From NCBI GenBank assembly GCA_009929525.1, contig SAAH01000006.1, forward strand, positions 1 to 64,000: a stretch of 64,000 nucleotides of DNA. Reading direction: 5' to 3'. Positions 8,018 to 17,132 of the stretch are shown here, piece after piece; within the stretch, counting starts at the first letter, position 1; each line of letters begins with the position of its first letter. Position numbers and translations under genes: made by a program. The notes beneath the pieces were generated by a model. It made no database searches. It was not told where the DNA came from and saw only the letters and a program-made list of their open reading frames with translations. This stretch comes from Clostridia bacterium. GTDB lineage: Bacteria; Bacillota; Clostridia; Lachnospirales; Lachnospiraceae.

Positions 8018-9730
8018 ATGGAAAAGTGGTTAGTTGCAGCCAAGCGTGCGGATTTTAAGAAAATAGCGGAAACTTTTGGAATCGATCAGGTAACCGCCAG
8101 ATTGATCCGAAACAGAGAAGTGGTTGGAGATGAGGCTATACAGGTCTACCTTCATGGGGATCGGAGAAATCTTTATTCACCCTGGCTGATGAAGGATATG
8201 GAGAAAATCGTATCGATATTGGCAGAAAAGATCCAGGAGAAAAAGAGGATAAGGGTTATAGGAGACTATGACGTGGATGGGGTGATGTCCACGTACATTC
8301 TGTATCAGGGGCTGAAGGGTGCAGGAGCAGAAGTTGACTACGTGATTCCGCACCGGATGACTGACGGGTATGGGATCAATGAACATCTGATTGAACAGGC
8401 ATGGGAAGAAAAGACAGATGCGATCATAACCTGTGATAACGGGATTGCTGCATCCAGACAGATTGAAAGGGCTAAAGAACTGGGAATTACGGTTCTTGTA
8501 ACGGATCACCATGAGGTTCCATTTGAAGAAAATGAAGGAAAACGTCAGGAGATCCTTCCTCCGGCGGACGCCATTGTCAATCCCAAACAGGCGGACTGTA
8601 ATTATCCTTTTACGGGGCTCTGCGGTGCGGGTGTGGCGTTGAAAGTTATGGATGCACTGTATCAGCAGATGCAGCTTGAAGAAGATATTACGGATCTTAT
8701 GCTTGAATATGCAGCGATAGCAACCATTGGAGATGTGATGGAGCTTGTGGGTGAGAACCGGATCATCGTGAAGGAGGGACTGAAAAAACTGCACCACACG
8801 ACTAATCTGGGTCTGCAGGAGCTTATCAGGGTCAATGGGCTTGAACCGGAACAAATCAGTCCATATCATATCGGATTTGTAGTAGGTCCCTGCCTGAATG
8901 CGACAGGAAGGCTTGATACAGCAAAACGGGCATTGAAGCTTTTATGTGCAAAGAATCGGGAAGAAGCAGCCATTCTGGCTGGAGATCTAAAAAATCTCAA
9001 TGACAGCAGAAAAGAAATGACAGCTCAGGGTGTGGAGAAAGCTATCGAATTAGTAGAAAATAGTGAGCTTATAAATGATAAAGTACTGGTGGTATATCTT
9101 CCGGAATGTCATGAAAGTCTGGCTGGGATCATAGCAGGTCGTATCAGGGAAAGATATCACAAACCGGCTTTTGTACTGACTAAGGCAGAAGAGGGAGTGA
9201 AGGGGTCGGGGCGTTCGATCGACAGTTACTCCATGTATGAGAAATTATGTGAATGCAGTCAGTATCTCACCAAGTTCGGAGGCCATCCGATGGCGGCAGG
9301 ACTGTCACTGGAAGAAGAAAATGTCGAGCCATTCAGAAAAAAATTGAATGAATGTTCAGGGCTGAGTGAACAGGACTTTATTGAAAAAGTGATGATCGAC
9401 ATTCCGATGCCGATCAATTACATAAATAAAAAATTGATCCAGGAAATGTCTGTCCTTGAGCCATTCGGAAGAGGAAATGAGAAACCTGTCTTTGCCCAAA
9501 AAGGACTTCAGATCCAAAATCCCAGGGTGTTTGGTAAAAATCGAAATGTTGTAAAGATGCGTCTGGCAGACACAGCAGGTTATAGTATGGATGCTGTTTA
9601 CTTTGGGGACGGAGATCAGTTTCTTGAAGAAATCAAAGGGAAAAATGATTTGTCCGTCGTATATTATCCGGAGATCAATTCTTATCAGGGAAGGGACACG
9701 CTGCAGATCATCATCAGGCATTACCAATAG
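8018..9730 (+). CDS. recJ: single-stranded-DNA-specific 5'-3' exonuclease RecJ
   Basis: 570 aa, typical of Firmicute RecJ. The DHH domain shows DYDVDG (~83-88) and TDHHE (~165), which bind the catalytic metals. A DHHA1 domain follows with GGHPMAAG (~425), then an OB-like C-terminal domain ending in RDTLQIIIR. RecJ degrades 5' single strands in recombination and mismatch/base excision repair. The start ATG at 8018 has GGAAAGGA at 8003-8010. The gene ends at a strong bidirectional terminator shared with the convergent gene. Confidence 0.95.
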   Translation: MEKWLVAAKRADFKKIAETFGIDQVTARLIRNREVVGDEAIQVYLHGDRRNLYSPWLMKDMEKIVSILAEKIQEKKRIRVIGDYDVDGVMSTYILYQGLKGAGAEVDYVIPHRMTDGYGINEHLIEQAWEEKTDAIITCDNGIAASRQIERAKELGITVLVTDHHEVPFEENEGKRQEILPPADAIVNPKQADCNYPFTGLCGAGVALKVMDALYQQMQLEEDITDLMLEYAAIATIGDVMELVGENRIIVKEGLKKLHHTTNLGLQELIRVNGLEPEQISPYHIGFVVGPCLNATGRLDTAKRALKLLCAKNREEAAILAGDLKNLNDSRKEMTAQGVEKAIELVENSELINDKVLVVYLPECHESLAGIIAGRIRERYHKPAFVLTKAEEGVKGSGRSIDSYSMYEKLCECSQYLTKFGGHPMAAGLSLEEENVEPFRKKLNECSGLSEQDFIEKVMIDIPMPINYINKKLIQEMSVLEPFGRGNEKPVFAQKGLQIQNPRVFGKNRNVVKMRLADTAGYSMDAVYFGDGDQFLEEIKGKNDLSVVYYPEINSYQGRDTLQIIIRHYQ

Positions 9731-9775
9731 AAAAGAAGGAGTATCCCGCTGAAACGACAGGATACTCCTTCTTTT
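9731..9775. terminator. bidirectional terminator between recJ and the alarmone-synthetase fusion gene
   Basis: A perfect 16-bp inverted repeat, AAAAGAAGGAGTATCC/GGATACTCCTTCTTTT (9731-9746, 9760-9775), with T-runs at both ends. It serves the two convergent genes. Confidence 0.9.
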
Positions 9776-9780
9776 GAATT

Positions 9781-11007
9781 TTAGATATCATAAAAATCAC
9801 CAATCATTTCTTTGATCGCCTGCATATGATTATCTGTTTCAATTATGGTACGTGAACAGATCTGCAGTTCATTGCTGATTTTTTCATAGCCTTCGATTTT
9901 ATCCATTCCTTTTTTGTATCGAAGCTGATGTTCCAGACTTGCCCAGAAGTCCATGCCTATAGTCCGTATCTGGATCTCGGCACGCATAAGAGTCTTTCCA
10001 CTGGAAAAGAATACGGGTATCTCTACGATCAGATGGTAACTGCGGTATCCATTTTCTTTAGGATTCTTTATGTAATCTTTGATACGGACCACATGGATAT
10101 CATCCTGTTCGGAAAGAAGGCGGGCTACCGTATAGATGTCATCAATAAAAGGACAGATCACACGGATGCCGGCTACATCATTTAGCTGGTCGCGGATGTT
10201 TTCTTCGGTGAAATCATAGCCCAGGCGCAGCAGCTTCTGATAAATACTCATAGGCGTTTTGATACGGGTTTTGATAAATGCAATAGGGTTACGGTTAAAA
10301 CGATTGGAAAATTCATCGTCCAGGACTTCAAGTTTTGTTTGGATCTCGCGGATAGCACCACGATACATCATCATCAGATTATCAAATTTTTTGGAATTTC
10401 GAATGAAAATCTCGGGATTTATCGTGTTGAGCCAGTGGGTTTTCTCCATCATATTATGAATGATCTCAGAGGCTATCTGTGGTGTGCTTTTTTCATCTGT
10501 GTTGATGACCATATCTGCAGCGGCTTCGTACTGTCGGCGGCATTCCTCGATCAGAACATGTATTTCTTCGATAGTGCGATCTTTGTCGGCTGCTGTGGAT
10601 TTGTGATCAGTATTTGTCCGGTGATAGATTGTTTCCGGGCTGGCACTCAGCATTACAATAAAGCTGTTTTGCTTCATGATCTTTACGTTCTCGTCCCTCA
10701 AAGCTACATTTTTACCACAGGAAATAATAAGATTATCCCGATGCTGAAGTTCACTGAGCAGGCGGGTCTCTATGTGGTGAAAATAGTCTTCCCCTTTGGA
10801 AGCGTAGATGGAAGAGATAGACATTCCTTCCCGTTCGGCGATAATCTCGTCCATCTCGGCCACATCCATATGGTATAGCTCATGAAGATGCAATGCGACA
10901 GAAGACTTTCCGGTTCCCATGAATCCGATCAATATGATATTTCGTTTTGTCCGAACTCCCATGGAGCCGGAAGGGTATAATATGTTTTCGTGTATGTTAG
11001 TTGACAT
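9781..11007 (-). CDS. shikimate-kinase-like domain fused to a RelA/SpoT-type small alarmone synthetase
   Basis: 408 aa with two domains. Residues ~20-185 have a shikimate-kinase fold, with P-loop GFMGTGKS (28-35) and the GMSISSIYASKGEDYF block. The usual substrate residues are altered, though: the first Asp of DxD is Glu51, the Arg of FRxxE is His78, and the GGG loop is CGKN (97-100). Residues ~205-400 are a complete (p)ppGpp synthetase domain of the RelP/RelQ kind: RIK (248-250), DVAGIRV (277-283), KNPKENGYRSYH (314-325) and EIQIRT (344-349). I infer an active alarmone synthetase with a nucleotide-binding, possibly sensory, kinase-like domain. The start at 11007 has GAGGAG upstream. It is monocistronic behind a strong promoter. 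Confidence 0.9.
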   Translation of the reverse strand: MSTNIHENILYPSGSMGVRTKRNIILIGFMGTGKSSVALHLHELYHMDVAEMDEIIAEREGMSISSIYASKGEDYFHHIETRLLSELQHRDNLIISCGKNVALRDENVKIMKQNSFIVMLSASPETIYHRTNTDHKSTAADKDRTIEEIHVLIEECRRQYEAAADMVINTDEKSTPQIASEIIHNMMEKTHWLNTINPEIFIRNSKKFDNLMMMYRGAIREIQTKLEVLDDEFSNRFNRNPIAFIKTRIKTPMSIYQKLLRLGYDFTEENIRDQLNDVAGIRVICPFIDDIYTVARLLSEQDDIHVVRIKDYIKNPKENGYRSYHLIVEIPVFFSSGKTLMRAEIQIRTIGMDFWASLEHQLRYKKGMDKIEGYEKISNELQICSRTIIETDNHMQAIKEMIGDFYDI

Positions 11008-11072
11008 AAAATTCTCCTCTGTATGTAAGTGTTGCTATTTAATACGCATTAGTATGGGTAAGCTTTGTCTAT

Positions 11073-11101
11073 ATTATACCTATAAATATCTTTCTGTGCA
11101 A
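11073..11101 (-). promoter_or_regulatory. sigma-A promoter of the fusion gene
   Basis: On the minus strand, TTGCAC (11101-11096), a 17-bp spacer and TATAAT (11078-11073), about 65 bp before the start codon. Hairpin element A begins only 30 bp farther upstream. Confidence 0.8.
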
Positions 11102-11130
11102 GTATGGTGCATGGGGACGGGGACGGGGAC

Positions 11131-11312
11131 GCAGTTGCAGGCGAGGGGAGGGGCGGTGGGAACGTAAGCAACGCTTCGGTGAACTATCTGCTAACTGCAA
11201 CTAAGACGCTCGGGAGAGCCCTCGCGCCTAAGTTTCCGTAAGCAGAGGATTTCACCTCAGCTAAACCCGCTTACAAATTGTTCCCACCGCCCCTCCCCTC
11301 GCCTGCAACTGC
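11131..11312 (-). repeat. large hairpin element, copy A
   Basis: A 182-bp unit bounded by perfect 33-bp inverted repeats (11131-11163 and 11280-11312) that are G-rich on the minus-strand 5' side. Inside, GTAAGC/GCTTAC forms a second stem, followed by a core that on the minus strand is almost identical to copy B, including a ~44-bp identical block. No protein-coding sequence is evident. It lies between two divergently oriented genes. Confidence 0.85.
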
Positions 11313-11347
11313 TGTTGGTTGGCTACCGAATGATCTCCTGCTCCAAC

Positions 11348-11614
11348 TTTTTAGTCCACAAATATGAATCACCATGTTTCAAAGTCCCAGCCAATAAACA
11401 GCAGCCGGAGCAGGCAGGGCAAGGTGGTGAGAAAATTTGTGAGCATCCTTAGTCGAGGTAAAATCTTCAACTTACAAAAACTCAGGAATGAAGTCTCGTC
11501 TAAGCGTTTGAGCAGTTACCGAATGTCACCCCAATTTTTAGTCCACAAATATGAATCACCATGTTTTAAAGTCCCAGCCAATAAACAGCAGTCGGAGCAG
11601 GCAGGGCAGGGTGG
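11348..11614 (+). repeat. direct repeat, period 187 bp
   Basis: Two copies of ~80 bp (11348-11427 and 11535-11614) differ at only a few positions. Each runs from a T-rich start through AAATATGAATCACCATGTTT into the G-rich left arm of a hairpin element. Each is also preceded by TACCGAATG, so the unit duplicated together with its hairpin element. Confidence 0.85.
11400..11520 (+). repeat. decayed hairpin element, copy A'
   Basis: A degenerate, incomplete copy of the same element, in the orientation of copy B: left arm (GGAGCAGGCAGGGCAAGG), AATTTGTGAGC and a diverged core ending near GTCTAAGCG. The complementary right arm is missing and many core positions have changed, so this copy cannot form the long helix. 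Confidence 0.7.
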
Positions 11615-11767
11615 GGGACAATTTGTGGGCGTTCGTAGCCGAGGCGAAATCCTCAGCTTACGGAAACTTAGGCGCGAGGGCTCTCCCGAGCGTCTTAGTT
11701 GGAGTTAGCTGATAGTTCGCTGAGGCGTTGCCCACGTCCCCCACCCTGCCCTGCCTGCTCCGGCTGC
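11588..11767 (+). repeat. large hairpin element, copy B
   Basis: 180 bp bounded by a 32-bp helix (11588-11619 and 11736-11767; one T-G pair). The arm sequence differs from that of copy A, yet complementarity is kept. The second stem is GTGGGC/GCCCAC where copy A has GTAAGC/GCTTAC, a compensatory change. The conserved core contains a stem capped by GGGCTCTCCC with flanking GA/GA opposition, a typical tandem sheared-pair arrangement in RNA. The element lies ~290 bp upstream of the glpK promoter. Confidence 0.85.
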
Positions 11768-12056
11768 GTCCCCCTCCTGCCCTGTACCAGGACTAATAAC
11801 GGGGCAATAGTATAAATGTGTTGTAGATGCCCCAATTCACTTGAAATCATCGTGACCGGCCAGGCAAAACGGAATATATTTTTGCTCTTTTGTGTATATG
11901 CCCCGCCGAATCAGCAGTAGCGGCGGAGTCATCACTAGTATCTTCTTTCGCTGACATCAATTTTCTTTCTTGCATGTGTCTCGTAAAGCGTGTTGCTGAA
12001 CAAAGCGTGAACAGTACCCCCAAGTTCACACAGTGCACTAAAATTCACAAAATCCC
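11768..12056. other. intergenic stretch with no supported gene
   Basis: About 290 bp between copy B and the glpK promoter. Several short open frames occur on both strands, but none has a ribosome binding site or recognisable protein sequence. Confidence 0.6.
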
Positions 12057-12085
12057 TTGTATTTCCCCCAAATCCATGGTAAAAT
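12057..12085 (+). promoter_or_regulatory. sigma-A promoter of glpK
   Basis: TTGTAT (12057-12062), 17-bp spacer, TAAAAT (12080-12085). It leaves a ~120-nt leader with a small CAACA/TGTTG hairpin before glpK; no GlpP-type antiterminator site was recognised. Confidence 0.65.
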
Positions 12086-12152
12086 GTCCACATAATTAAA
12101 GAGTTGAAGCGGAGAAAAGAGCGAGCTTTCACAACATGATGAGTGTTGCTGA

Positions 12153-13706
<1,554 letters not shown>

Positions 13707-13736
13707 TTACCATAAGTGAATAGATGATTGCGGAGA

Positions 13737-13797
13737 GAAGAGACAGGCAATATTAGCATCCATGGATCATGGATGCTGGTTGCTTTGTCTCTTTTTT
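13737..13797 (+). terminator. terminator after glpK
   Basis: Nested stem: outer GAGACAGGCAA/TTGCTTTGTCTC (with a bulge), inner AGCATCCATG/CATGGATGCT (13755-13764, 13768-13777), then TTTTTT. Confidence 0.75.
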
Positions 13798-13922
13798 ATC
13801 TTGAAAGCAGATAAGACTTTGCTCAACAAGTGCTACCGGCACTTAGCAACGCAGCAAGTATGCCGAGGCGTACTTGAAATAAACCCAAAACTAAAAACAG
13901 ACAAAATGCAGGAGGAAATCAA

Positions 13923-15359
13923 ATGTATGATGTAGTGATCATAGGTGCTGGTGTATCAGGCAGTGCCACAGCAAGAGAATTATCCCGATATAAGCTTAAT
14001 ATTAAAGTAGTAGAAAAAGGTGAAGATGTGTGCAGCGGGACATCGAAGGCGAACAGTGGAATCGTACACGCAGGATTTGATGCCGAGCCGGGCTCCATGA
14101 TGGCAAAATTGAATGTCAAGGGAAATGCTATGATGGAATCTCTTGCAAAAGAGCTGGATTTTCCATTTCAGAGAATCGGGTCTTTGGTCCTTTGCTTTCA
14201 TGAAGAAGACAGACCAAAACTCGAGGCGATGAAAGAACAGGGGGAAAAGAACCAGGTTCCAGGCCTTCGGATCATAGAGGCTGAGGAATTGAGAAAGATG
14301 GAGCCAAATATTTCTCCGGATGCGGTAGCAGCATTACATGCACCAAGCGGCGGCATCGTATGTCCATTTGGACTGAACATTGCATTAGCTGAAAATGCCT
14401 GTGTCAATGGAGTGGAATTTCAGTTTGACACTCAGGTAGAATCTATAGAGAAAACAGAGGGTGGATTCCTGCTGAAAACGAATCAGGGAGATATCATTGC
14501 AAAATGCGTGGTAAATGCTGCCGGAGTGTATGCAGATCAATTCCATAATATGATAAGTGAAGAAAAGATTCACATCGTTGCGCGTAAAGGAGAATATTAT
14601 CTGCTTGATAAGAGTGCAGCGGATCATGTGAGCCATACCATATTCCAGCTTCCGGGCAAATATGGAAAAGGTGTCCTTGTAACACCTACGACCCATGGCA
14701 ATCTTCTTGTGGGACCTACTGCCAAAGATATCGAAGACAAAGAAGGAACCAATACTACGACAGAGGGAATGAGTGAGGTAGGTCAAAAAGCTCAGAAGAG
14801 TGTTGTGAATCTGCCGCTTCGTCAGGTGATCACATCTTTTGCAGGCCTTCGTGCCCATGAGGAAGGACATGATTTTATCATTAAAGAAGTGGAGGACGCA
14901 CCGGGATTTTTTGATTGTGCCGGTATCGAATCTCCAGGGCTCACCAGTGCGCCGGCTATTGGCGAAGAGATGGCCGAACTGATCTTTAAAAAGCTGAAAC
15001 CTGAGAAGAAGGAAGAATTTATCTCACATAGAAAAGGAATTTTAAATCCACGCCTGTTATCAAAGGAAGAATGGAAAAATCTTGTAAAAGAGCAGCCTTC
15101 TTATGGTACCGTGATCTGTCGGTGCGAGAGCATAACGGAGGGTGAGATCATAGATGCCATTCATCGTCCACTGGGTGCAAAATCTCTGGATGGTGTAAAG
15201 AGAAGAACAAGGGCAGGTATGGGACGTTGTCAGTCAGGATTTTGTTCACCTAGGACCATGGAGATATTGTCCAGAGAATTGAAGGTACCGATGGAAAGCC
15301 TGACAAAATGCGGCGGCGGATCAAATATTATTCAGGGAACGACAAAAGACAGCCTGTAA
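13923..15359 (+). CDS. FAD-dependent glycerol-3-phosphate dehydrogenase-type oxidoreductase with BFD-like domain
   Basis: 478 aa. N-terminal Rossmann FAD site GAGVSGSATAREL (~8-20) and a DAO-type fold to ~370. The C-terminal ~90 residues form a BFD-like [2Fe-2S]/Fe-S domain with conserved cysteines (CRCE ~398-401, GRCQSGFC ~435-442). This architecture matches the anaerobic GlpA-type dehydrogenase widespread in Clostridia, which oxidises glycerol 3-phosphate to dihydroxyacetone phosphate. Its position between glpK and the two partner genes supports this role. The start has AGGAGG 7 nt upstream. The next gene begins 11 bp after its stop, so they are one transcript. Confidence 0.9.
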   Translation: MYDVVIIGAGVSGSATARELSRYKLNIKVVEKGEDVCSGTSKANSGIVHAGFDAEPGSMMAKLNVKGNAMMESLAKELDFPFQRIGSLVLCFHEEDRPKLEAMKEQGEKNQVPGLRIIEAEELRKMEPNISPDAVAALHAPSGGIVCPFGLNIALAENACVNGVEFQFDTQVESIEKTEGGFLLKTNQGDIIAKCVVNAAGVYADQFHNMISEEKIHIVARKGEYYLLDKSAADHVSHTIFQLPGKYGKGVLVTPTTHGNLLVGPTAKDIEDKEGTNTTTEGMSEVGQKAQKSVVNLPLRQVITSFAGLRAHEEGHDFIIKEVEDAPGFFDCAGIESPGLTSAPAIGEEMAELIFKKLKPEKKEEFISHRKGILNPRLLSKEEWKNLVKEQPSYGTVICRCESITEGEIIDAIHRPLGAKSLDGVKRRTRAGMGRCQSGFCSPRTMEILSRELKVPMESLTKCGGGSNIIQGTTKDSL

Positions 15360-15370
15360 GGAGGAACGAT

Positions 15371-16636
15371 ATGAAAGCATATTATGATGTGATAGTAATA
15401 GGCGGTGGTCCGGCAGGACTGGCTGCTGCGGCATCTGCCCGCGACAATGGTATAAAAGATATTCTGATCCTGGAGCGTGACAAAGAACTGGGTGGAATAT
15501 TGAATCAGTGTATCCATAATGGTTTTGGTCTGCACACCTTTAAGGAAGAACTTACAGGACCGGAATATGCAGGCAGATATATAGAAAAGGTAAAAGAAAG
15601 ACAGATAGAATATCAGCTGAATACCATGGTTATGGATATCAGCAGTGATAAGACAGTAACAGCACTGAATCGGGAAGAAGGATTATTTACGGTAAAAGCA
15701 GGAGCCGTGATCCTGGCTATGGGATGCCGGGAACGCTCCAGAGGGGCACTGAATATACCGGGATATCGTCCGGCAGGCATTTTTTCGGCAGGAACGGCTC
15801 AGCGGCTGGTTAACATGGAGGGATATCTTCCAGGCAGAGAAGTTGTGATCCTGGGATCCGGAGATATCGGACTGATCATGGCAAGAAGGATGACACTGGA
15901 AGGTGCAAAAGTAAAGGTAGTGGCAGAACTTCTTCCTTATTCAGGCGGTTTAAAGAGAAATATCGTACAGTGTCTGGATGACTTTGATATCCCGCTCAAG
16001 CTGAGCCATACCGTGATCGATATCAAAGGAAAAGAAAGAGTGGAATCCATCACATTGGCACAGGTAGATGAGAATAGAAAACCAATTCCTGGAACAGAGG
16101 AGGAGTATACCTGTGATACCTTGCTGTTATCAGTAGGCCTTGTTCCTGAAAATGAACTTTCCAAAGGAATCGGTGTGGAACTGAGCCCGGTCACCAGCGG
16201 ACCGAAAGTAAATGAAAGTCTGGAAACCAGTATCCCCGGTGTATTTGCCTGTGGAAATGTCCTCCATGTCCACGATCTTGTGGACTTTGTGTCAGAAGAA
16301 GCATCCATGGCAGGAAAACATGCGGCACAGTATGTGATGGACAAAAGACAGGAAGAAGAAAAAGTGATCGTTGTTCAGGGTGAGCAGGGTGTCCGCTATA
16401 CAGTACCATCAACCATCCGGATCGGGAAAATGGAAGACAAACTTCCGGTACGTTTCCGTGTGGGAGAAGTATACCAGAACTGCTATATTGGAGTGTATCT
16501 GGATGAGGAACGTATCCAGAGAAAGAAACGTCAGGTGATGGCACCAGGTGAGATGGAGACGATCATTCTGGATAAAGAGAAGCTTATGGAAAACAGTTCT
16601 TTATCAAAGATTACGATTCGTATAGAGAAGGAATAA
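15371..16636 (+). CDS. NAD(P)/FAD-dependent pyridine nucleotide-disulfide-type oxidoreductase of the glycerol module
   Basis: 421 aa. FAD dinucleotide site GGGPAGLAAA (~12-21), a second GSGDIGLIMARR (~160-171) for NAD(P), and a C-terminal GxxxxGNVLHVHD FAD motif (~295). It is probably the electron-transfer partner (GlpB-like) of the preceding dehydrogenase, passing electrons between the flavin, Fe-S centres and NAD or another acceptor; the acceptor is not visible from sequence. The start at 15371 (MKAYYDVIVIGGG) has AAGGAGG just upstream; an earlier in-frame start at 15308 would run into the previous gene. Confidence 0.9.
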   Translation: MKAYYDVIVIGGGPAGLAAAASARDNGIKDILILERDKELGGILNQCIHNGFGLHTFKEELTGPEYAGRYIEKVKERQIEYQLNTMVMDISSDKTVTALNREEGLFTVKAGAVILAMGCRERSRGALNIPGYRPAGIFSAGTAQRLVNMEGYLPGREVVILGSGDIGLIMARRMTLEGAKVKVVAELLPYSGGLKRNIVQCLDDFDIPLKLSHTVIDIKGKERVESITLAQVDENRKPIPGTEEEYTCDTLLLSVGLVPENELSKGIGVELSPVTSGPKVNESLETSIPGVFACGNVLHVHDLVDFVSEEASMAGKHAAQYVMDKRQEEEKVIVVQGEQGVRYTVPSTIRIGKMEDKLPVRFRVGEVYQNCYIGVYLDEERIQRKKRQVMAPGEMETIILDKEKLMENSSLSKITIRIEKE

Positions 16637-16673
16637 ACCGAGGAAAATGATTACAGCAAAGGAGTATATGAAT

Positions 16674-17039
16674 ATGGATGTGATTAATCTGACCTGCATC
16701 GGCTGTCCTATGGGCTGTCCGCTCAAAGTGTCCATGAAAGATGGAAAAGTCGAGAAAATAGAGGGAAATACGTGTAAAAGAGGCGCTGTCTATGGAGAAA
16801 AAGAAGTGACGAACCCCACCAGGATCGTAACCTCTACGGTAAGAGTGAGCGGTGGACAGATGCCGGTAGTGTCTGTAAAAACTGCTGGAGATATACCAAA
16901 AGGGAAGATACGCGAATGTATGCTGGAACTGAAAAATGTGACGATACAGGCGCCGGTGACGATAGGCACGGTAGTATTTGAAAATGTGGCAGGCACTGAT
17001 ATTTCAGTCGTTGCTACAAAAGATGTGATGGCAAAATAA
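16674..17039 (+). CDS. DUF1667 Fe-S protein, third subunit of the glycerol module
   Basis: 121 aa. The N-terminal CIGCPMGCPL gives C-x2-C-x3-C, with a fourth Cys at NTCKRG, a small iron-sulfur or metal site typical of DUF1667. In Clostridia this family regularly follows the FAD-BFD and pyridine-nucleotide subunits of the glycerol-3-phosphate dehydrogenase, suggesting an electron-transfer subunit. AAAGGAG at 16658-16664 favours the ATG at 16674. An in-frame ATG at 16647 with GAGGAAA directly before it would add nine residues and cannot be excluded. Confidence 0.88.
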   Translation: MDVINLTCIGCPMGCPLKVSMKDGKVEKIEGNTCKRGAVYGEKEVTNPTRIVTSTVRVSGGQMPVVSVKTAGDIPKGKIRECMLELKNVTIQAPVTIGTVVFENVAGTDISVVATKDVMAK

Positions 17040-17065
17040 TAGATTTTAAAAGGTTGAAAAGTTCC

Positions 17066-17094
17066 TTGCATTTCCCTATGGCTTCTTGTAGAAT
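17066..17094 (+). promoter_or_regulatory. promoter of the NSS transporter-MATE pair
   Basis: TTGCAT (17066-17071), 17-bp spacer, TAGAAT (17089-17094), ending ~39 bp before the NSS transporter start. Confidence 0.6.
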
Positions 17095-17132
17095 GGTCAT
17101 AAACTGTATAATTATAAGAGAAGGGGAAGTGT

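Noticed and set aside
11364..11708. Open frame with internally repeated protein sequence
   Set aside because: It lies wholly in the duplicated hairpin-element region; the protein repeat only reflects the DNA repeat.
11131..11767. Hairpin elements as an insertion sequence
   Set aside because: No transposase frame or target-site duplication is visible, and arms differ between copies, unlike IS terminal repeats.
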